This document shows, piece after piece, positions 18,193-22,468 of a stretch of 22,468 nt of DNA. Origin of the DNA: Apostichopus leukothele (taxonomy: Eukaryota; Echinodermata; Holothuroidea; Aspidochirotida; Stichopodidae). Position numbers and translations under genes: made by a program. Under the pieces are notes generated by a model. The model saw only the letters and a program-made list of their open reading frames with translations. It did not search any database and was not told where the DNA came from. The stretch spans positions 1,005,436 through 1,027,903 of the forward strand of contig JAAAKB020000020.1 of assembly GCA_010014835.2 (NCBI GenBank), in the 5' to 3' direction. Every line of letters begins with the position of its first letter. The stretch's first letter is position 1.

Positions 18193-18909
18193 CTAAAGAA
18201 GAAGAAAAAACCAGAGAGATATAAAAAAAAGAGTCTGGAATCCCTTCAAGGTATTTCCCAGCTGGCCGATACAAGCCACAGGTACAATCTTTGTATTGCT
18301 GGAAATGTGACAAAACTCGGGAAGGGATCCCTACAAATAATTTTTTTTTCAATCAAAACTCGAAGAAGAAAAAATTACAGAGAGATAGAAAAAGAGTCTG
18401 GAATCCCTTCAAGGTATTTCCCAGCTGGCCAATACAAGCAACAGGTACAATCTTTGTATTACAGAAAATGTTACAAAACTCGGGAAGGGATCCCTACGAA
18501 TAAAATTTTTTTCAATCAAGATTAAAACTAAAAGTCTCTGTTCCATTCACATCGCCAAAGCATGATAAAAGCAAAATATTTCACACACCAGGGAAAGACA
18601 TATAACAGCATGGGAAGAAGGAATGGAAATAAACCAAAATTGTTAGACAAACGCAAAACTCTATATCAACATTCTCAATAACTTATGAACGATGAAATTA
18701 CATAATTAAACATTACCAATTTAAACTCTGTATGAAATTCAATAATAATCAACATAACTATGATAAAACTATGAAAACATCTGATTTTTTTCTTTTGGTT
18801 TCAGAAAAATTTCACAGTTAAGAAATTTCTAGACTGGTTTGAGGATCCTCTCTGAACTCATCACAGCCTCTAAATTAGGCTTGAAGGAAGGATCGCTGCG
18901 AGAACTTAC
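18193..18909 (-). other. KDM6 intron (last)
   Basis: Phase-0 intron GTAAGT...CTTTAG, 717 bp. About half is the 163-bp tandem duplication; the remainder (18521-18900) is AT-rich with nothing recognised. Confidence 0.85.
18198..18520. repeat. 163-bp tandem duplication in the last KDM6 intron
   Basis: GAGTCTGGAATCCCTTCAAG starts at 18231 and again at 18394. The copies share GGTATTTCCCAGCTGGCC, AGGTACAATCTTTGTATT and AAAACTCGGGAAGGGATCCC. Within each unit GGAATCCCTTC and GAAGGGATCC are inverted, so each could fold back. The duplication begins right at the pyrimidine tract of the last acceptor. Confidence 0.9.
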
Positions 18910-19036
18910 CTCACACACGTAACAATAGTGCGCTGCCTCGTTCTTGGCCCTACCGTGCCAATGTACCTCGATATCTTCTGCACGTAGGTAGTTTAGGACG
19001 ACCTCGCAGTGTTTCAAAGTCCTCAGTAAGGAATAT
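18910..19036 (-). CDS. KDM6A: KDM6/UTX histone demethylase, exon with first zinc-site cysteines
   Basis: Acceptor TTCCTTTCAG, donor GAG|GTAAGT, 127 bp. With the AA carried over it reads KYSLLRTLKHCEVVLNYLRA, EDIEVHWHGRAKNEAAHYCY and VCE. HWHGRAKNEAAHYC-x-x-CE is the KDM6 linker into the zinc domain, with CYVC as the first cysteine pair. Phase 2 at its start and 0 at its end agree with its neighbours. Confidence 0.94.
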
Positions 19037-19600
19037 CTGAAAGGAACCCGGGGGGAAAAAGAATAAAGTTATGACTCAAGTGGACCCTGTTTTAGTTTGT
19101 TTCAGTCAGCCATAGCTGGCTATAACATAATATCAGAAGTTAGGATAGACGACCTCGGCCACTTCTACAAACTTTACAAATGATTAATAAACTAATTATA
19201 ACCCGACAATTTTCTCATTTCTTTCGCCAGAATTGTCTACATACAGTGATTGATAACTCATCAGGTTCTGTGACTGTTGTTTCAATATATCATCAGCAGG
19301 TACCTATCAAACACTTGACAATATGTCCCACCTTGATCTCGTCCCACCCCTACCCCTGCTCTAAAGATAACAACAATTTCCCTACTCACAAAAACAACAT
19401 AATGAAACCTTTGTATAACATGTTTAAATTTTCTATTGTTAACAATAGTCAAAGGGTAGGATGAATTACTTTTCTTGCATTATCAAAACTTACACCAGTA
19501 CTCTGAAACAACCCCCATCCTCTCCTCCTCCTCCCACCTTCTTCTACCAACCTCATCTGACCTACCTTTTCCTTTCTTGAAGAATTTCTGTGTCATTTAC
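19037..19600 (-). other. KDM6 intron, repeat-free part
   Basis: Part of the 781-bp intron (19037-19817) between the exons ending LYELL and starting YSLLRT. No feature in this part; the exon-proximal part is the tandem duplication listed separately. Confidence 0.8.
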
Positions 19601-19817
19601 ATAATGCATTGCATTACCTCACCCTCTGCATTGCATTGCATTGAATTACCTCTGCATTGCATTACCTCACCAAGCCTCCTAACCCATCCCTTTCCAAACC
19701 ACTCATGGAGATCGGGGAGGTTGGTATACTTACCTCTGCATTGCATTACCTCACCAAGCCTCCTAACCCATCCCTTTCCAAACCACTTATGGAGATCGGG
19801 GAGGTTGGTATACTTAC
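19601..19817. repeat. 84-bp tandem duplication containing the KDM6 5' splice site
   Basis: CTCACCAAGCCTCCTAACCC, ATCCCTTTCCAAACCACT.A and TGGAGATCGGGGAGGTTGGT, ATACTTAC occur twice with a period of 84 bp (TTGGTATACT at 19721 and 19805). The second copy ends at the exon. The first copy ends in TATACTTACCTCTGC, whose complement GCAGAG|GTAAGTATA is a full second donor. A CTGCATTGCATT microrepeat flanks both on the left. Confidence 0.92.
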
Positions 19818-20002
19818 TTCAATAGTTCATAGAGTTTATGATCCCTGATATTGACATTCTTGGCCATGTTCCAAGTGAGATGGATCATGGGTACAATGGA
19901 CTTGTACCCTTGCAGCTTGTTCCACTCGTATCTTTCAAGGGCCAACCTGTACTGATAGTCCGTTAATGGACCCACATTCCAGGCTATATTATTGCACCAA
20001 CC
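19818..20002 (-). CDS. KDM6A: KDM6/UTX histone demethylase, exon after the third iron ligand
   Basis: Acceptor TTTCTCTTCTAG, donor TTGAA|GTAAGT, 185 bp. Reads [60 protein letters not shown] and L(K). The [13 protein letters not shown] and ERYEWNKLQ-x-x-KSIVPM segments are nearly identical to vertebrate UTX/JMJD3. This part completes the JmjC fold and the helical linker. Confidence 0.96.
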
Positions 20003-20155
20003 CTAGAAGAGAAACAATTAAAGAGAAACACACTTTGATTACTAGTAATCAAATCAATCGTCTAGGAGGGCTGATTTCTACGGCCAAAAGATGAAGCAGC
20101 AATATCACAACAATTGTAGAACAACTAACAGAATAATACATCAATACTTCCCTCT

Positions 20156-20212
20156 TGAGAGGGGGAAAGAGGGGGAAAGAGGGGGAGGGAGGAGGGAGGG
20201 GGGAGGGAGGGA
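20156..20212 (+). repeat. G-rich purine tract (possible G-quadruplex)
   Basis: Repeats of GAGGGGGAAA and GGGAGGGAGG give many runs of 3 to 6 G within 57 bp on the + strand, which is the template strand for KDM6. Confidence 0.8.
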
Positions 20213-20380
20213 GTATGAATCGATGTGAAATGCTGGCAACAAAACTAGCCACCGATGGTGAAAAAGGGAACTGGAAGAACGTATTTAAATCAATCGATTG
20301 CATTTCGTATGACGAGTAAAACTGGTGACCAATCACAGATAGCTGCTCTATGCTGTCCACTGTATGATGAGAAGAGTATG

Positions 20381-20564
20381 ATCCCTACCATATAGTGAGC
20401 CCTACTATATAGTGATCCCTACTATATAGTGAGTCCTACTACATAGTGAGTCCTACTATATATTGAGCCCTACTGTATGAGCCCTACTATATAGTCAGCC
20501 TACTATATAGTGAGTCCTACTATACAGTGAGCCTCTCTATACAGTGAGCCCTACTATAAAGTGA
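20381..20564. repeat. 17-bp minisatellite with palindromic core
   Basis: About 11 degenerate copies of CCCTACTATATAGTGAG. The core ACTATATAGT is a perfect 10-bp palindrome, kept in most copies and altered to ACTATACAGT or ACTACATAGT in others. Confidence 0.92.
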
Positions 20565-20601
20565 TGATTCTAATAGAATATATTTTAAGATGTGTCTTTA
20601 C

Positions 20602-20746
20602 CACTGCTTGCACCCAATGGACTGTCCCAGCATTCACCCAGACCAGGTCCCCCGGCCTCTGAATGAACCTGTACACCGGAACATTCTCCTCGAACAGATC
20701 CTCTAATACCGGCCACCACGAACCCTTCAGGAAGTTTACATTTTCT
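20602..20746 (-). CDS. KDM6A: KDM6/UTX histone demethylase, exon with the third iron ligand
   Basis: Acceptor CATCTTCAG, donor GTG|GTAAAG, 145 bp. Reads [40 protein letters not shown] and [11 protein letters not shown]-x-GSWWP and [15 protein letters not shown][11 protein letters not shown] are hallmarks of the UTX family, and the His of GTVH is the third Fe(II) ligand of the JmjC site. All expected residues are present. Confidence 0.96.
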
Positions 20747-21693
20747 CTGAAGATGAACGAACAAGAGAGAACAAGAACTGTGAGTTAGTTTACTTCTGTC
20801 TTTACTTCTGCTTTACATTTTGATGAACTACTGAAGAAATCACACCTTAGAGATAATCAAAAAAACATTCCCAAAACATTTTCCCTGGCGACAAAAAACC
20901 TTGAAGTTGTGAATACTCGGTTTTGCAGTTTGTTACAATCTACTATCTACTATTCGGTAGAAAAACATTCTCAGATCAACTGAAATTTAAAAGTACCTTA
21001 TGTGGAAAGACACTCACATAGGTTTGTGTTCTGGGAAACTCAAGTTTTGTTTGAGAAAAAAAATCAAAACATGAACCAATAAATTGCAGTATGACAAAAA
21101 CAGGTATCCTCTTTCGATACAATCATAGCGGTATATTTTATAACCTGAAGAGACTGTCATATATCCTGTTAGCATTACCTGAGGGTGTCTCCCATTTCAC
21201 TGGATAACCTGACAAGGTTTATTACAGTATCAACATGAGGTCAGGCTTCATCACACAAACTAACAGTAACACAGACATAACTACTGTGAGTCGTGAGATC
21301 AATGAACTCAGTAGTTCATGCTCACCCACATTGTTGTCTAATTCAAGTTTACCAAGAACTTAAAAAATCTGTGTCAACACAAACGGCTTCCTAGTACAGG
21401 AAACGATCAAGGTGCATGTGGGTGTTTTATTCTTATTATTTTCTCCTTAGTTGCACTAATTTTAAATATCACACAGCTGGAATTTCACCGAGGCAAAATT
21501 TAGCTCATCTTAAAATATCTCTGTATTCACACGCCATTGAAGAATACCACCAGTATTGTGTATTTGACCATCCATACCCAGCAAATCAACAATCATCTTT
21601 GAAAGAAGGGGAAAAAAGACAATAGGGAATTATAAAATAAAATGACGGAAGAAAGCAGAAAATTGATGGAGGTTTATGCCAAATGATATTTAC
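20747..21693 (-). other. KDM6 intron
   Basis: Phase-1 intron of 947 bp (GTAAAT...TTCAG). No repeat or RNA found. The open frame at 21416-21625 on the + strand has no recognisable similarity. Confidence 0.85.
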
Positions 21694-21808
21694 CTTTCAC
21701 AGAGATTGTATAGAGTTCCCCAATAGGCCTCTGGTATGGCAAACCATTCGCAGTCACCAGGACCAATGTTGACATTGACTGAGCTGAAATTATTGTTTTC
21801 CTGATGAC
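21694..21808 (-). CDS. KDM6A: KDM6/UTX histone demethylase, exon with the HQE iron-binding motif
   Basis: Acceptor TTTGTCTTTCCAG, donor GAAAG|GTAAAT, 115 bp. Reads (G)[41 protein letters not shown] carries the first two Fe(II) ligands (His and Glu) of the JmjC centre, and ENNNF[15 protein letters not shown] is diagnostic of KDM6. The enzyme removes di- and trimethyl groups from H3K27 in the nucleus with Fe(II) and 2-oxoglutarate. The N-terminal TPR region and the first part of the JmjC domain lie beyond the right edge. Confidence 0.96.
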
Positions 21809-21870
21809 CTGGAAAGACAAATAAAAGAAAAGGTATCATCATATTAAAATATCAATATATCAATAAAATT

Positions 21871-22177
21871 TATTAATAATAATAATCATAATCAGCAGTT
21901 ACTTTTACGTCGCTTAAGCGACCACAAATGTGGGAGAAACCCACAAGGGCATATGCATTACAACTTACACGTCGGGTGGCTTCCGATTCAACATTTTAAC
22001 TCATATTTGGAATCTTTTCAAGTTTAGAAAGTCATTTCAGATGGGAAAACCGTAGATTGCTCTTGGATGAAATACCCACCTTACTATAACCCGGCCGGGT
22101 ATCGAACCCGGAACCTCCCGATTGCTAAGCCTCATTGCTACAAATGCCACCGCCTTTATCCACTCGGCCACAGCACC
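21871..22177 (-). mobile_element. tRNA-headed SINE with structured tail
   Basis: On the minus strand the head starts near 22177 with GGTGCTGTGGCCGAGTGGAT, a D-arm and A-box very like tRNA-Ser/Leu (GGCCGAGTGG). It also has a perfect T arm, CCGGGTTCGATACCCGG, which contains the B box. The outer ends do not pair, so it is not a tRNA gene. The body is unrelated to tRNA. The tail contains GTGGGTTTCTCCCAC, CCACATTTGTGG and the 14-bp palindrome GTCGCTTAAGCGAC, and ends in an ATTATTATTA repeat. AAATTTA occurs at both flanks as a possible short target duplication. Confidence 0.88.
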
Positions 22178-22468
22178 AAATTTAGCGTGATTTATGGTTA
22201 CACTTTGCATAATCATAACATCCTGTCGTCTCTACGTAGTCTGTTTGGTTCTATCAGACTTAATATTATATTAATAAATCTGTTATCTTTACTAAACTAT
22301 CATAGTCCAAACCAAAGCTGCTGAGATCCCGGCAGTCTATCAAATCAAAATTTCACTCTTTTGCAAAGATTCTTAATTTAAATTTTTTTAATTATATTAG
22401 CATAAAAATAAGCATGATCAAGCCCACACACTCCATATCCTTTTTATCTTCTGTTAATACCAGCTATT
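22178..22468. other. Probable KDM6 intron, right edge
   Basis: AT-rich sequence up to the end of the window. No KDM6 exon was recognised, so the exon that precedes HQE lies beyond the edge. Confidence 0.5.

Larger units (their letters stand above)
20003..20601 (-). other. KDM6 intron with two repeat arrays
   Basis: Phase-0 intron of 599 bp, GTAAAG...TTCTAG. It contains a G-rich purine stretch (20156-20212) and the 17-bp ACTATATAGT minisatellite (20381-20564). The open frame at 20049-20360 on the minus strand is within this intron and is not supported. Confidence 0.85.

Noticed and set aside
19475-19848. Frames of 116 and 63 codons with repeated SALHYLTKPPNPSLSKPLME segments
   Set aside because: They are the + strand reading of the 84-bp intronic duplication, antisense to KDM6.
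20049-20360. 103-codon minus-strand frame
   Set aside because: It lies inside a KDM6 intron across the G-rich tract; KDM6 splicing around it is well supported.
22086-22177. A functional tRNA-Ser or tRNA-Leu gene
   Set aside because: The D and T arms are good, but the acceptor strands do not pair and the anticodon stem is not formed; it is the head of a SINE.

Overview
This is a piece of an animal (metazoan) nuclear genome. Three spliced protein-coding loci with GT..AG introns, a 7SL (SRP) RNA gene, SINEs with snRNA- or tRNA-derived heads, and many minisatellites all point that way. It is most likely an invertebrate, and an echinoderm or another marine deuterostome would fit, but the species cannot be fixed from the sequence. 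The AT-rich, intron-heavy layout and a 100-N assembly gap (11991-12090) indicate a draft scaffold. Nothing bacterial or viral was seen.

Left part (1-6100, + strand): a 12-bp minisatellite is followed by two exons (615-873 and 975-1243) that encode the C-terminal end of a Mutator-like (MULE) transposase. Four possible exons with good splice sites follow (3982-4127, 4471-4621, 5387-5458, 5985-6091); I could not assign their product. The last one runs antisense into a SINE whose head is the 5' end of U2 snRNA (6028-6219, minus). A second copy of that SINE lies at 16185-16383, and a solo tail lies at 6334-6380.

Middle (6750-11870): a full-length 7SL RNA gene (7025-7325, +) sits behind a 158-bp tandem duplication of its upstream region plus the first 44 nt of the RNA. 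On the minus strand there are two coding exons (11833-11648 and 8922-8229) of an organic-anion-transporter (SLCO/OATP) gene closest to the SLCO4 group. They cover the N-terminus to TM6; later exons are not in the window. If the gene continues leftwards, the 7SL gene, the U2-SINE and the MULE exons lie inside or antisense to its next intron. The intron between the two exons holds a 300-bp fold-back element (10378-10679).

Right part (12091-22468): about 5 kb without recognised genes holds a hairpin-forming minisatellite (13708-14198), the second U2-SINE and a 110-bp tandem duplication. Five minus-strand exons (21808 to 17986) then give the complete catalytic end (from the Fe-binding HQE motif on) and the zinc-binding C-terminus of a KDM6/UTX H3K27 demethylase. 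Its introns carry several tandem duplications. Two of these copy splice-site sequence: an 84-bp duplication copies the 5' splice site, and a 163-bp duplication copies the pyrimidine tract next to the last acceptor. A tRNA-headed SINE (21871-22177) lies upstream of the first visible exon.

The genes do not form a functional pathway. The main points of interest are the U2-snRNA-derived SINE family, the partly duplicated 7SL locus, and the duplicated splice signals in KDM6.
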